From contig OY987247.1 of the NCBI GenBank assembly GCA_963920765.1, forward strand, positions 9,644,471-9,708,470: a stretch of DNA of 64,000 nucleotides. The letters are read 5' to 3'. The notes under the pieces are model-generated. The model saw only the letters and a list, made by a program, of their open reading frames with translations. It made no database searches and was not told the DNA's origin. A program made the translations under genes and the position numbers. Origin of the DNA: Ulota crispa (taxonomy: Eukaryota; Streptophyta; Bryopsida; Orthotrichales; Orthotrichaceae). Of the stretch, positions 1-13,245 are shown piece after piece (positions within the stretch are counted from its first letter, which is position 1; every line of letters begins with the position of its first letter).

Positions 1-100
1 ACTACTCATATCTCAATTACCTCTGTAATATCACATCTCCATTCTCTGTGATATTATGGGTACAATTGTAGTGACCTTTGTAATATCACATTTGACCTCT

Positions 101-1008
101 TTAACCCCTAAAGGCCCAAGTGGTCCCAGTGGCCAAGTGGGTTTTTGAGCATGTACTTACAACTAAACTATTTTATGTGATTTTTTGAAACTATTTTATG
201 GAAGATGGGGAATTCAAAGATCTACATGGGCATCTAATTTTTTCTTCATTCCAACATTTATTGATGAAATTATGCAAGTTGCATTTTTTTAAAACAATTT
301 TTTTGAAATGAGTTCTTTAGATTTTTATGTATGTGGGAAGCTTTGAATCATTCAATTTTGATAGATGGGATGAAAGTTATGAGAAGTTTTAGTTTGCAAG
401 CAAGTACGGGACTTCCAAACCTCCTTTTTTTGCCCCTTGTAAATGTGTTTGCTTTACTTTTTTGAGCTCTTTGTGTATTTGTGTTTTGACTTTTTTTTCC
501 AAGTTGTAGTAGACTAAGATTACTTGGTTTTCACCATTTGGATCAAAGTAATTCAAATTTCTGAATTTTACACAAGTCTTCCAATTTTGCCTCGTGTACA
601 TGCAAATTTCATGGCTTTATGGCATTGCAAGATTTTACAAAGTGTGATCCACACCTCCAATTCATTTGAAAATTCTCCCATGCATACCTAACTTGGTCTT
701 CTACATGGGAAAAAAAAACTTTAACTTTGCGTAGAGCTTTTCATTTCATTTAGGAACACTCAAAGGCTTTTGAAATTTTTGGGCAGTAGTTGAAAAAACT
801 TTTTTTTCACTTTAAATTTCAATATCTCACTTGCATACATTTAGAATGAGCTGATTTTTTTCTCAAATACCTCCCATAGTCTAGGGCAAGATCTTATTGT
901 TGGATTTCCAAAAAAAACTTAAATTCCTACCATTCTACTTATTCCCCCAAAACTGGCAGTTTTCAGTGACTTTCACCAAAAAAAAAGGCTCGGGCCTTTA
1001 GGGGTTAA
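101..1008. mobile_element. TTAA-flanked inverted-repeat element, about 0.9 kb
   Basis: The element starts TTAACCCCTAAAGGCCC and ends with the exact reverse complement, GGGCCTTTAGGGGTTAA. No coding sequence is visible inside. The same family recurs in opposite orientation at 26257-27187, where the sequence next to the end is recognisably the same. TTAA at both ends fits either a TTAA target duplication, as in piggyBac elements, or a terminal repeat that itself contains TTAA. It is non-autonomous. Confidence 0.8.
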
Positions 1009-1009
1009 T

Positions 1010-1365
1010 TTGACACCCTAACCTCTTTATTATCACACCCTAACCTCTTCAATATCACACCCTCCCCTCTTTAATATCACACCCTACCCTCTTTAATATC
1101 ACATCCTACCCTCTTTAATATTACAAAATTGCATAAATTAGAGAATTTAGGATTTAGTGGTGAGAGGAGGTTAGCGTGCTAGAAGAGAGTTACAAGATCA
1201 CTTGATTACTTTTATAAAGAGAGGCCATAACTAGTTTGAGTTGTCAACACCTCTAGAGGTGGGTGAGAAAGTTATCATACATGATAACTTGCAAAAGTGG
1301 TTGAGTTATGGAATGAACCTTGCTAGAGTTATTGGGTGTAAAACACCAAAAAATAGCTAGGATTG
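1010..1365. repeat. ATATCAC minisatellite and dispersed repeat body
   Basis: Bases 1010-1125 are about six degenerate copies of a unit of roughly 19-23 bp containing CTCTTTAATATCACACCC. They are followed by about 240 bp of unique-looking sequence. The whole block recurs in order at about 41500-41800, so it belongs to a larger dispersed repeat into which the element at 101-1008 was inserted. Confidence 0.75.
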
Positions 1366-2169
1366 ACATCCACGATTCACCTTGTAGAACCTCACAACCT
1401 TGAGATAGACTATTTGTATTACATTGAAAACCACATTTCTAATCATGTTGATAAGGTTTTGCAATTGCTAGGACAAAAGTCTCTAGTGAAAGAGTTTGCT
1501 TGTGCTACTAGGGGCTTAGCTATGGTAAGAATCAACTTTCTCTAAAAAAAGTTTTTTTCTAGCATCGCCACTCTTGTCAACAAAAAGGACTAGCGGCAAT
1601 AGAAACTTGAATTACTTTGATCCAAATGGTGAAAACCAAGTAATCTTAGTCTACTACAACTTGGAAAAAAGAGTCAAAAAACAAATATACAAAGAGCTCA
1701 AAAAAGTAAAGCAAACACATTTACAAGGGGCAAAAAAAGGAGGTTTGGGAGTCCCATACTTGCTTGCAAACTAAAACTTCTCATAACTTTCATCTCATCT
1801 ATCAAAATTGAATGATTCAAAGCTTCCCACATACATAAAAATCTAAAGAACTCATTTCAAAAAAATTGTTTTAAAAAAATGCAACTTGCATAATTTCATC
1901 AATAAATGTCGGAATGAAGAAAAAATTAGATGCCCATGTAGATCTTTGAATTCCCCATCTTCCATAAAATAGTTTCAAAAAATCACATAAAATAGTTTAG
2001 TTGTAAGTACATGCTCAAAAACCCACTTGGCCACTGGGACCACTTGGGCCTTTAGGGGTTAAAGAGGTCAAATGTGATATTACAAAGGTCACTACAATTG
2101 TACCCATAATATCACAGAGAATGGAGATGTGATATTACAGAGGTAATTGAGATATGAGTAGTATGATTA

Positions 2170-2415
2170 GTAATAACATTAATCTCTTTAATATCACACT
2201 CCATATCTTTGATATCACACCCAGCCTCTTTACTATCACACCCTACCTCTTTACTATCACACCCTATCTTTTTACTATCACACCTTATCTCTTTACTATC
2301 ATAGCGCACCTCTTTACTATCACACCCTACCTTGTTAATATCACACCCTACCTCTTTAATATCACCCTTTACCTCTTTAGTATCACACCCTACCTCTTTA
2401 GTATCACATTCCACT
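2170..2415. repeat. ATATCAC minisatellite array
   Basis: About a dozen tandem units of 18-20 bp with the core TTTACTATCACACCCTACC. Both strands stay open in one frame, giving repetitive reading frames of about 100 codons (2112-2459) that are only translations of the repeat. Confidence 0.85.
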
Positions 2416-2420
2416 TCTGG

Positions 2421-3844
2421 AACTTGAACTTCATTTTAGTCTCATCAATAACAAGGTAAGCTTAGCTCAAGTGAGGGGGCAGATTAAGAAAAAAGTGGGG
2501 AATCCAGAGTAAGGTACCCTGGCTCCACATGTACCTAATAGTGCATTTTTGTAAGGCATCAGAGTTTTGACCAGATCACAAATATCTCCTTCTCATTTGA
2601 TTAGAATTGGAGGGACCAGCTCACATTTGTCACTGCTTGTCAGAAGTGTCGCCAAACTGACTTCCTTTCGCTAGAAAAAAATGCCCTAGTACCCAGCCCC
2701 TTCAAGCTCTCGTGGCCCAGGGTATAGGTCCATGTCAATGCATAGCCCTTTGGTACTCCCTGGAGATGCCCTAAGCTTTCCCAACAGTCCAGTTCAGCCA
2801 CAGCGCGGCGAGCTTCCTTTTACGGACTGCAGGGATGGACAAGCAGGGAGGAGTAAAAGGACCTTATCTCAGCTAAGCTTCAGCTTTGTTTTCTGCGCGC
2901 TACCTCCCGTGCAATGCTTGTGCTTCCGTCGCCTGCTCAGACGTGCTGTCGCCAATTATTGTTGGATATGTTGCTGCGTTGACCTGTCATATTTTCGGTG
3001 CGTTAATTGCGTTCAATTTCAGACCCTCTTGTTTTTGCTCTAGCCAAGTCTTTGTGGGGTTTGGGCTTTCGGTGTAGAAGCTATTTTGCGAGAGACGTTA
3101 TCGTTGCACTCATCTGTGCTCTAGTTGTACGGTACGTTGTGTTCTTTTTCTCGTGGGCGAGGGAACGCTTGACTCGCTTATCTAAGTTACGTCGGGGATC
3201 TCGGTGTTGCCAAGATAGTATGGTGCGGGTGCTTATAGATTCCAGTGCATTGCTTGCTTTTTAGTTTTCTCCTTTTTCATAGTATCGCTCGCGTTTCGGC
3301 GTTCATGTTTGTTTTGGACCAGCGAGATAGAAGCTATGGTGAGATTTTTGTTTTGTGAACGAGCGATTTCTCGACCACAGGGAACAGTAGTGCTGGCTAA
3401 TATCATCGAGCGTGGGAGATATTTGCTTACACGGAGGAGAATCACTCAAATCCCTCACTCTCGCGTTTCTAGGGCAGTGGGAATTGTAATGCCAACGTTT
3501 CCTTTTTTCTGATACAAGTAGCAGTTGGCTAATTCGTCAGTTGTGATAGAGGATTTTCCGTCATGTCTTTCCTTTGGAAATCCGGAGGATTTCAACTGCT
3601 GCATCCATTGCGTTGCTACATGGCGGAGGTTCATGGTTCCATCATGCATGCTTGCTTTTCCCTGTTTCTGTAAGCTAATTAGGTTTCTCGAGACGTCGTT
3701 GGAAGAATCTTTTTCGGTAGCGTCTCTGTTGATTCCTGGAAAAGAATAGTTCCTCCTTCGTTGATGTCATGTCTCTGGTCTTATAAATGATCATCCCTGC
3801 TGCAGAGTTGACGTCCTCGCCGAACGATCATTGTACTGAAAGCC
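2421..3844. other. Upstream region of the NUMOD3 gene
   Basis: From about 2700 the composition becomes more balanced than the AT-rich repeats on the left, as expected for promoter and 5' untranslated sequence. A TATA-like TTATAAAT lies near 3780, about 65 bp before the proposed start codon at 3845. No protein family was recognised in the short open frames here. Confidence 0.4.
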
Positions 3845-6800
3845 ATGGCTATAGAAGCAGCAAGCATGGCCAGGCTCTCAGGAATCACTTCGCTCGACAT
3901 CACCGGGAGAACATCCGTAACTGTAGGGGGCCTCCTAATGCTCTATGACATCTAAAGGATCCCGAACCGACTGTGCAAGAAGAGGTTTTTGCGCTGCTAA
4001 ATATTAGCAGCAGCTGTTCATCCGTCATCATGGCTCTAAGCTATTTGCCGTGCTTTGGCGAAGCGCGAGTTATGCTGGGGTAAGCTTCCTGACGATCGCC
4101 CTGTTAATGTGCTGAATATGGACCTCTTCGTTTTCACATTGCCATGTATGCTCATCTCCTGCTGGATTCACATTGATAAATGCAAGATTGTTTTTACTGC
4201 AACATAAGATTGGCGAGTGTCCGCTGGAATTTCAGTTGCCGGTCGGGCATTGATTCTGAGTGTAGGTGAGAGCCACTTAGGTGAAGATGAGACTCGCTTG
4301 AAGGTAGCATTCCGCTTCACTTTGTCAAATACATGCTACCACAAGCTCATGCGTTTGTCAATGCTTGGTGAGCAGATCACTCAAGATAGAAACAAATTAG
4401 GGGTTTTATAGGGTTTATGTGTCAACGGGTTCTCGAACTGCATGAACAGTAAGTGAAGAACTTATTTAAACAGGCTCATTGTGAGGGTATCGTGATGTAA
4501 AGAGCGATGGTGCGGTTCAACCGACGTTTAATAGCTTTAAATGTAACTTCGAGTTTTAGAGCTGGGAGATAGGGTTTAGGTCAGATTTAATAGATGTAGG
4601 TACACAGTGCCAGTGAGCTGTGTGCATAGCAGGTTTTGGGAAACTTATCTTGTATGAGTCGTAGTAATTCAGCTGTTCAGCTCTGGATTCTCTGTTTGAT
4701 GGTTCGGACAAATGACGAAGGGGCGAGAATTGGTGGAAGTACTCAGGTTTTTCTTGGGAGTGAATTCGGTGCGGTACCTCATATTTCTAGCTGAGCCGGT
4801 GTCTTGTACATCAATTATCACCAGTCAGTCGAGCACGAATTTGTAGATCTTTCCGAGGCTGACAACAGAGGAAAATGATATCGCTGACCGTGCTAATTTG
4901 GACTAGGTCAAGTGCCTTCAACCATGCCTATTGACCTTGCACTGATATTCTCAGAAATCGTCGAAATGCAGGCCTTGTGTCTGTTTGCCGCTATCCATTG
5001 GGAGCATTGACAAGCGTTCAGGTTTTCCCTGCAACACGACCTCTTCATGGTCAATAAATGTCAAGAGATATCATGTTCGACGACATCGTCAGGATGTCCC
5101 GCTGCCATTCCAACTGAATCCTACACAAGTAACAAGGACTTTGCAAAGACCGTGCATATTGATATCAACAGCAAGTGTGGCCCAGAGCAATCGCCCTGTA
5201 GTCACGTCAGAGGAACGGTCACAGATACTGAGCGGAGAAGATGGGGATGCTGATGGCGGAAGGGCATTGAGAAGTAGCGGCGGTATCGATTCTCGGGAGC
5301 GATTGCGGCGGGATAGGATCGCACGCGCTAACAAAGGGAAAGTACCCTGGAACAAGGGCAGACGTCATTCGCCAGGTACAGATATAGGCAGCATACTGAT
5401 TTTATTCTTAGGGAGTGGTACCGTGTGCCCTGGATTAACATAGGGGCTCTTGCATGTTGAAGAGTTCGTATATTTAGTGTTAGTAGAGGCTGGAAGTGAC
5501 ATCTTGCATACATTTCTGTGGTCACACTGGCTGGGAGCTTGACTTTGGTTTTCGTGTGCACAATATGCAGAGACCATTGCGAAAATCAAAGAGCGAACAA
5601 AAGCAGCGATGCTTAACCCACAAGTGAGCAACTTGAGACATACTTGGACATCTGTGCTTGAAAGTTGTGTGGATCTATTTACCATAGCGTACTGATTTGC
5701 TGAGCCATTTTTGTTGGGAAACGGAGTCTCATGTTATTTGATATAGACTGTTCCTGTGTTCTTTTTAACATCTCTGTTTTTTATTGTTTCAGATCAGGGA
5801 CAAGCTGCGGCAACATGGAAAGAATCCAACGTAATTGCTTTGGCCCAGGATTGAACTTATTTCATCATATATTACGTTGGCGACGTGCTTGTTTGGGCTC
5901 CTTGTATGATTATGCGTAGATTGTTGTCAGATTATTTAAGATGTGCCTAATACTATTCTACCACTGTATGGGTACAACTCACAAGCATGCAGTATCGCTT
6001 GATTTTGGTTTTTATTCAGAGTTCAAGCTCTGACAAAGTCGACCTGTTGAATTTATTGTGGCTCCAGCCTTGAAACCAAGTCAAAGATTCGTGAGAAAAT
6101 GGTTGTTTTTTGGGAGCGAAAGCGAATTGTCAAAGAAACGCGAGCCCTATGTGAAAGAAAATGGAAAGAGGTGATAGCTGAGGCTGCTAGAATGGGTGTT
6201 CCTGGAGAGGAAGAACTAGAATGGGATTCCTACAGGAAAACCAAGGAGCTGTACAAGTTGGAAGATTTGAAAGTAGTAAGGCAAGAAAAAGCCATAGTGC
6301 GAGCCTCCCTGAAGTCGGAACGGCAGAGAAAACCCGTTTCCGAGGCCCATCGAAAGCTCATATCGGATGCCATCAGAGCCAAGTGGGCAGACCCGGTACT
6401 GAGTGCAGCCCTAAGGCTCTTTTCTAAGTCTGTATTGTGTGATTGTGTGCTATTTCACGAGGCTTGGGGGTGTTGAAGCACTGTTTTCTGGTCTGCATCA
6501 ACCGATACTCTGTCTCGACTAGGCAAATGTTGTGGAGACACTGGACCTTGTGTTCCCATCTGTATGTGGTTTGACCTTCATTGCAACCCGAAAGACATGT
6601 CAGAAGGGCAAATGACTCTGATCATGTTTGAGTTTTTGTGTTCATTATTGTTGTTGTTGTTGTTGTTATTATTACTATTAATATTTCTATCGCAGGAATA
6701 TCAAGCGAGGCAGACTTACAAAAAGAGAGTTTCTCCTAGCAAGGCGTCGAAGAGCACTCTAGTTGTTTCTGAAGAAACTCAGATAGAACAGAAAAAAGCT

Positions 6801-8076
6801 TCTCAAGCTTTATATGCAGATGAAGATTTTATTGCAGAAGTCCTTGCGGAAGAAGTTACGCTGCAGACAAGAAGGAAGCGATCTACTGCTGCTCGTATCA
6901 AGGGACCACAAAAGGTTACATTGGTCAGTCTGGAAGATCAAAACTTGTCACCCGGAGACGACACTGAGGCAACTGGCTCAACAATAGGTGAATGCGCGGG
7001 GCATGAAGAGGTGCCTTGGGCTACGGAGTGGCCTGTAGCTGAAGCTGATGTAAGGACCCCAACTGCGGACCCGGCAGATGTCCAGCTCAGTAGCAAACTA
7101 TCTTCGCAGTCATACAAGGACCCTTTGGTACTGGAGAAGGTGCAAAGAATCCAACAGCTGCGGCAGGGTCGGCTCGAGGTGGAATTGAAGCGGAAGGAGG
7201 CAGCTGATCGAGCACGGTGAGTATGAAAGACTATGACATCGTGTGCGCTTATTTTCTTTGATGTGACGCTGTGGGAGCACCATGCATAGCTGGGTGACTT
7301 CTGGAGCAAGTGGGATTTGACAAGAGGATTGTTAGTTGCGATTCTGTTGCCTCTGTGATCAGAAGAAGCGCCACGCTTACAAGTGCCACAGAGGTCATGC
7401 TTTGCTCCGTTTGCGTGTGTTGTTTAGGATGCTGATAGCCAACGCTGAGAGAGCAGCAAATGCATTGGAGCAAGCCGGAAACGCAGATGCTGCGATGTTA
7501 TCCACTTTGAGAGAGGCCCGACGTGTCCTTGCAGAAGCAACACGATCTGTACAAGCTGCGGAGCTGCGACCAGGGAGTGCCGCGGACAAGCCAACACTGT
7601 CAAGAGGTTCAAAGGCGAAGAAGGATAGAGCAAAGGCCGCAAGCGTTGTTAGAAGCGTCGTCGGGTTTCATGATCGGATGTGGACCGAGGGAGATAGCAT
7701 AGAAGATTGTCCTCATCCCATCCCCATCCGCCTGGGCAAATTCTCATCCAGAGAGGAACAGCACCAGCAGTCACACATGGACGAGGTGGGCGGAACTCTG
7801 ACGAGTGGTGGTAGTGGGTCTGCTCGGGGGACCGTCAGTCGGGCTGGGATTACTGAGGAAGGAGAATTCGAGGAGGGCGCGGAGGGCCAGTCACCTGGCT
7901 CTACGGGACAACACGACGAACCCGTGCCTGGGGAGGGATGCCGCATCGCAGCTGCACCCGAAGGGTCCCGTAGCAAGGGTGAACCAAGGTCGGTGAAGAC
8001 CCAAAGTACTAGTGGGAACAAAAACAGGTGGCATCGAGGGCGCCTCATCATTATGGAAGACGTCGACAGGACGTGA
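3845..8076 (+). CDS. NUMOD3-motif protein (plant nuclease-associated modular domain 3 type)
   Basis: The proposed model has seven exons: 3845-3916, 4955-5375, 5571-5623, 5793-5830, 6068-6395, 6696-7216 and 7428-8076. All phases join and the product is about 693 residues. Exons 2-4 encode the NUMOD3 signature, with ANKGKVPWNKGRRHSP followed by ETIAKIKERTKAAMLNPQ; exon 5 carries the plant-specific region with EELEWDSY and ending AKWADP. NUMOD3 is a DNA-binding helix module first described in homing endonucleases. No nuclease catalytic domain is visible, so the plant protein is probably a DNA- or nucleic-acid-binding factor. The N-terminus is rich in Ser, Thr and Arg with few acidic residues, so plastid targeting is possible. 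Exon 1 is the weakest part: it was chosen for a GCCATGGC start context and correct phase. The C-terminal third is low-complexity and charged. Confidence 0.75.
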
Positions 8077-9430
8077 CAGCTGCGATTGATTGGTCTTCGC
8101 TATAGAATTGCCCTTCTATAGAAAGATCCACCTATTCTTTTAATTAGGCAAGATCCAGTTTCGGGGACCGTGGTACAGCGATAGCAGCAGGGCACTTCCA
8201 AATTGTGATTGATAGATACCCTGTGAGGTGAGCTTGGGTAACGTGCCTCTGGTGTCATTCCTAAGGGAATGAACATGACTGCTTCGTCATGCTAGTAGAG
8301 CGAGTAGGAATGGAGGACTTTTTCGGCTTGTCTGAGGTGCTTCGGATCTTTCTAGCGGTGACTCGAATTCCATGGACGCCATCAGTTTGACTGAGAGGAG
8401 CAACTCGTAGATGTCTGATTCTGAACAATTTTTGAAATCGGCTGGTGTTATGCGATTGAAGTGTAAAGCTAGCAGGCGTTTTGAGAAGGCCAAGGTGGAA
8501 CTGGGTGATGTTGTTGCTTATTCAAGCCTGAAGGCATCTGCCAGCAGCTGCTGTAGTGTACATCAACAAATCAGTAAAATGTGGATCGGCCTCTCTTGCT
8601 TCATCGCTGTTGCAAGAAGTTCATTTGTCCTTCACTCTTTGCTGGCTCGCTACTGAGGAAAAGTTTGAGTAGGATCTTACTTAGTAACCAGCTGGTGACT
8701 TTGGTCCATCCGGCTTCCAACTAAACGCAGTTGTGAGTGGTCGATGGTTACAAAAAAACCAGTAACTGCAACTGATTAGTGAGTTAAAGATTTCGTTTAA
8801 ATAACATTCCAACACTTGACCTTGACCATAACAAATAACTTATGGCTGAAATTCAATGAATGTTAGCGTTTGGATGAAATGGAATTCCCTAAAGAAAGCT
8901 TGAATTTTTTTACACTCAAATCTTAGGGACTCAACACTAGTAGTGGCTGGGGAAGGGACGAGCAAGATGGCAGCAACAGCTTTTTATTTAACCAAAAAAT
9001 GGTTGAGTAGCAAGGATGGTTACATTTTTGTTACAGATGTAAAGTTGGATGCGTTCAACCTTTCATCAAACCTAAATCTCATGATGGTTTTGTGAAAAAT
9101 TAGAATATTGCACCAATAGGGTGAGGTGACATCAAGTGGTATTGTGATAACCGGACTTCTACTCCCAAACCCGTGTATAAAAGTTGAATAAATATTATAC
9201 ATTTTTTCAAAAAATAATATAGAACAATTAGCAAAAAAGCAATAATTAGCACAAAATAATTTTATTGATGCAAACCGGTTCATAAAGGACTTTGGCAAAA
9301 AGAAATTGTTGTGATTTAGCTTATCTTACTCCCTGCAAATGATCACAAGAGTCAACTACTTGCGAATGATCACAAGAGTCAATGGGCCAAAGGCACCTTG
9401 CGTGTAGGAACTAACCTCACGTGTTGACAT
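8077..9430. other. 3' flank of the NUMOD3 gene and intergenic DNA
   Basis: No gene was recognised. The first few hundred bases are probably 3' untranslated sequence. Composition turns AT-rich after about 8750. A 27-bp unit containing AATGATCACAAGAGTCAA is present twice in tandem at 9335-9388. Confidence 0.5.
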
Positions 9431-9780
9431 TAGGGGGTTTCAAATATAAAATTTGGCCTTTGAGCTTCTCACCTCACAAGATCTCCGCTCACTAGTGCAC
9501 AGGATCTCCGCTCACTAGTGAATTGTTTTTGTTCCCTCGCACGTACAAACTCTGAGACACTTGTGAGTTTGCGGAAGTTTTTGTAAAAGAAGTTTCAGGT
9601 TTGAGTTGCAGGTGAATGAGCCACACGAAGCCGCAAAGGTGAGTTTTTGAAGTTCACTCCTCACGTGACTCACGTTAGGAGTGAAGTCCAAGGGTGAGTC
9701 ACCTTGAGATTCATTAGTGAATTCATAAAAGTGAATCACAACGTGAGTCACCTAAAAAAGTTGATGTTTGAAGCCTCCTA
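9431..9780. mobile_element. MITE with termini TAGGGGGTTTCAAATA
   Basis: The left end TAGGGGGTTTCAAATA is matched by an imperfect inverted right end, TGTTTGAAGCCTCCTA. The interior holds several short palindromes around CACTAGTGA and GTGAGTCAC. A shorter relative with the same termini lies at 41122-41312. No coding capacity. Confidence 0.7.
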
Positions 9781-10729
9781 TTGGATGTCATGGATGGAAG
9801 GAGGCTCACCACCTTCTCGAAACGTGTAGACTAAATATACAAACAGTTTTTATCCTTCATGATTGACTGTTATTTGAATATCAAATTGTTTACTTCTTGT
9901 CATGTGTTTGCGGTTTTTTTGGTATACGCTCTGACAAGACAAGGTCTCAGAGAAGGCATTTGTGATTCCCATATACGGAAATTTGACCTAACCCAGCGAA
10001 ATGTGATTTAGAAAATTATATAGTTGTTTTGTAAATTGGTTTGAGAAAAGAGATAATCAAATTGATGACCTGTTCCAGTTTCTCTAAGGATCTTCTAGGT
10101 GCAGTAGATAAAAATGAAATCATTTTGGATTTCACAAATCCGCGTGTAGGTGGCCAATCTGAAACCGTCAACTACATACAACAGTTTTTTAACTGTAGGG
10201 TTGAATTTCAGCAAAGACTACTGCCAGGTGTCTCTACATTGACATAATTTTATTTCTAATAAAGTTTCAGCTCATAAAGAGATGATCTAGAAAATTATAC
10301 ATCAGTCCCGAACTAGAAACCTCCAACATCTCGGTTGAAGAAGCGAATAAGGGGATGGGAACCACAGCAGAAGAGTCGTGTCCAGATTTCTCGACATATC
10401 TATTAACACCGCACCAGTGCCTCCACAAGGCTCTTTCTCGGTGACTAAGCTTTCTGTGCACGTTCCTCACATACAAAGCTTGAGTAACTTCTCTATCACA
10501 GAACAATCTACAACGCATCAATGGGGTAATCTCTCCAGCCCTCGCAAGGATGAGGAGAAATAGTACTTTCTATTGCAAATGGGTCTTTCTACCCAAGCTA
10601 GACAACCAACACCAACTAGCCATAACATTCATGATACCAATCGTATCTAAATAAGATTGATCAAAATACGCCACTAAAGCCAACGATGAGTTGCCACAAG
10701 GTGATGTAATTTGCCGTAGTGTCACAGAC
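9781..10729. other. Intergenic, AT-rich
   Basis: No gene, repeat or RNA was recognised. The part next to 10730 is probably the 3' untranslated region of the ARL2 gene, which is transcribed leftward. Confidence 0.5.
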
Positions 10730-12297
10730 TTAATCTAGCATGTAAATGCGAGAAGCAATATCAGACACGAGCCAATCAAAACCGGCCAGCAGGCCCTCTC
10801 CTGTAACCGCACTACAAGCAATAACTTTCCAGTGCCGGCTTGCGTCCATCACCTCGAGCTGTAGAACCTATTACAAACAATGAACATAAGGTTACCCTAC
10901 TAGCGCATTTACAGAAATTAAGCAGGGCATCGTAACCATTATCAAGTATAAATAAAACAGAGCTAATGAAAGGTAAGCGCAACCCCAAGTGATTGAGTCA
11001 AATTGATAAACGAAGTTTACCTTAGCTAGCTCCTCTGGTTGTATCGCACCTTTGATGTCTTGTTTGTTGGCCAAAATCAATAGAGAAGCTCCCATTAGTT
11101 TCTGAACCACGGTCAGACAGACAACGGAGTTATCAATGCACAAGCCAAAGATCTTGCCCGTGGATAATCTTGAGATGCAAAAAGCGTCACTCACAATGAC
11201 AAGACCTAAGTCCCTTGAAAGAGAAGCAAGAATGTCCACGCAAAATCAACATCACATACGGTTTCGCTTTCTATTTCCACGACATATCCAGAACGACTAG
11301 AAACTAAACGTCCAAAATGTCAAGAAACATAAGTTTTGGGAATTATAAAGCTTAAAAGAAGCAGCACTCCACATAATCAAGTTGACGACGTACTTCCTCT
11401 TTAAGAAGTCCATGAAGCTCCTGTTGACAGTCATCCAATCGGCGAAAGTCGGAGCAATCAACTACCCACACCATGCCATCTGTTTGCTCATAATAATTTC
11501 TCCAATACGATCGCAAAGTCTTTTGGCCCCCAATATCCCAAATGTTGAGGCGGAAACTGTGTCACATGGAGACATATTAAATGAATATGTGCAGGTTATT
11601 GACAAGTACGTGTGTGAAAATATAAAAGAAATCTAAAAGGAAGACGTAACTGCAAATGCAGCATGTCACCAAGTATTAGTTCTGAAATCATATGATTCCT
11701 TCTGCAGTCGGCCCGCCTAGGACCTTCGGGGAGATAGGAAAAAACAACTCGGTATTCTTTGCAACAATAAAATACACCAAATCCTACAGTGCAGGGTACA
11801 CTGGTGGACCTTAGACCACTATACCAGGAATGAATTTCAATGGGACCCCTCAGCAAGCAAGGGAACCCGCACATCAGAGTTTTCGACAATAGAGAGAGAA
11901 AGGGGAGTGCGGGTCATTGAGCAAAGCTACACAAGGGCCAACAAACGAACCTATTGTATTGCATAGTTTTGATGTTGAAGCCGAGAGTGGGGCTGATTTT
12001 ACTTGTGTCTTCTCCATTGATCCGCTTCACAATCGTCGTTTTACCTGCGTTGTCCAAACCTCTGCAACACGTCCAAGAAACAATTGTTTTCATTATGAGA
12101 TGTTGAATCAAAAGTCGCCCACAAGAAAGAAAAATAGGAACCTGACAAACTCCAATCGGGATGAGACGGACCTGCAAAGAAATTGGAATGCAGATACAGA
12201 AACAGGGAGGAGTGGAAGGGAAGGGCGCATACACCATGAAGATCCGCATCTCCTTCTCCTTGCGCTTCACTTTCCGGATGATGGTCAGCAATCCCAT
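10730..12297 (-). CDS. ARL2: ARL2-type small GTPase (TITAN5 family)
   Basis: There are five exons on the minus strand: 12297-12233, 12061-11951, 11556-11394, 11101-11021 and 10867-10730. They join in frame to 185 residues, the normal size for ARL2. The product starts [19 protein letters not shown], with Gly2 in the usual position. The P-loop is GLDNAGKTT, switch I contains [10 protein letters not shown], the G3 motif is WDIGGQ and the G4 motif is NKQD; it ends SRIYMLD, typical of ARL2. ARL2 works with tubulin-folding cofactors in making tubulin dimers; the Arabidopsis orthologue is TITAN5. It is divergent from the helicase at 13659. Nothing looks broken. Confidence 0.93.
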
Positions 12298-13245
12298 TGT
12301 GCCAACTCTCGTCGTCCTCAAGCTTGGCAATCCAATTCAACACGACGGAATGCCTCGCAACTCAAGCTGATCGAGCGGTACCGCCAATGCTTTCGAAGAT
12401 GGATCAGTGGCGAACTGAACCGTAATAAGATTGGGAATGAAGCGCTCGAAACCTAATTTTCCACGTTCAGGCAAAGCAGCAAGACCGACGGGTACATTCA
12501 ACCACAGTAGCTGCGTTCTTGAACATTCATCGAGGCTCATGGAAAAGGATGATTTCATCCGTCCGTTACAAAAACAGCGTAGTCTCTGTTCATACTCGGA
12601 TTCAAGTTGGCTCTAACTTACACCCTGTTCAGAAATGAGCACTGAAGCTGTCGAGGCCCCTTCTCTCAGGTATCCAGCTCGACCTCGAGCCCTCGAAAGC
12701 ATTCTCGGGTATGATTGCCTTTGTCGCAACCAGCCGATGGAGCATGGGATGTGGAGCTAGAAAAAAAGGGTGCAAAGTTTCCTGAATTGCCTCTTCCTGC
12801 ATGTCGACTACACCCGCAGCCCCAGTTTCAGGCTGGCCGTCCCACAAAAGCAAAAGGGGTGATGGCAAACTTTGACGACAACTTAGCGAGGTATCGAGAA
12901 ATCATCCTTCGCGTAACTAGAGTGTCTAGAACCAGAACCCGTTCCAACTCCTAGGCGTGAATAATTGCAACAGGCCAAAAGAGGAGGTAGAGAATGACAC
13001 AACATTAGGGTTTCGTGCAGTACCCGTTCCTAGACATGCAATATAGGGCTGGAGACCAGGTTTAAGGGAGTTAGTGGGCTATGTATTCTGGGCGAGAGTA
13101 TTGAATCTAAGCACGATGATACATGAAGCAAGACTAGTGCAATCTGAACACACACGGAGACATCGAATTGTCATGAGATGATTTTATAAGTCCCTGACTG
13201 GGGAATGTATACAGGCAAGCAGGCGGTTAGAGAACGGTATGAATA
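12298..13245. other. Divergent intergenic region between ARL2 and the helicase
   Basis: The stretch 12300-12950 is open in several frames and has gene-like composition, so it may be 5' untranslated or first-intron sequence of the ARL2 transcript. I recognise no protein family in it. The remainder up to 13245 shows nothing distinct. Confidence 0.4.

Larger units (their letters stand above)
1..2162. repeat. Foldback repeat with arms of about 560 bp
   Basis: Bases 1-562 reappear as the reverse complement at 1601-2162, base 1 pairing with base 2162, with a spacer of about 1 kb. The arm includes about 100 bp of ATATCAC-type sequence and then the first 460 bp of the TTAA element that starts at 101. 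The inverted copy therefore covers both the element and its flank, so this is a secondary inverted duplication rather than two independent insertions. The left arm is cut by the window edge and may continue. Confidence 0.9.

Noticed and set aside
101-1008. CCCTAAA/TTTAGGG at element ends as interstitial telomere sequence
   Set aside because: The plant telomere heptamer occurs once per end as part of a longer terminal repeat and never in tandem.
1010-2415. Evenly spaced repeats as a CRISPR-like array
   Set aside because: Units are contiguous and degenerate with no unique spacers, and the genome is eukaryotic.
2112-2459. Repetitive open frames of about 100 codons on both strands
   Set aside because: Translations of an 18-20 bp minisatellite; both strands are open only because of the repeat.
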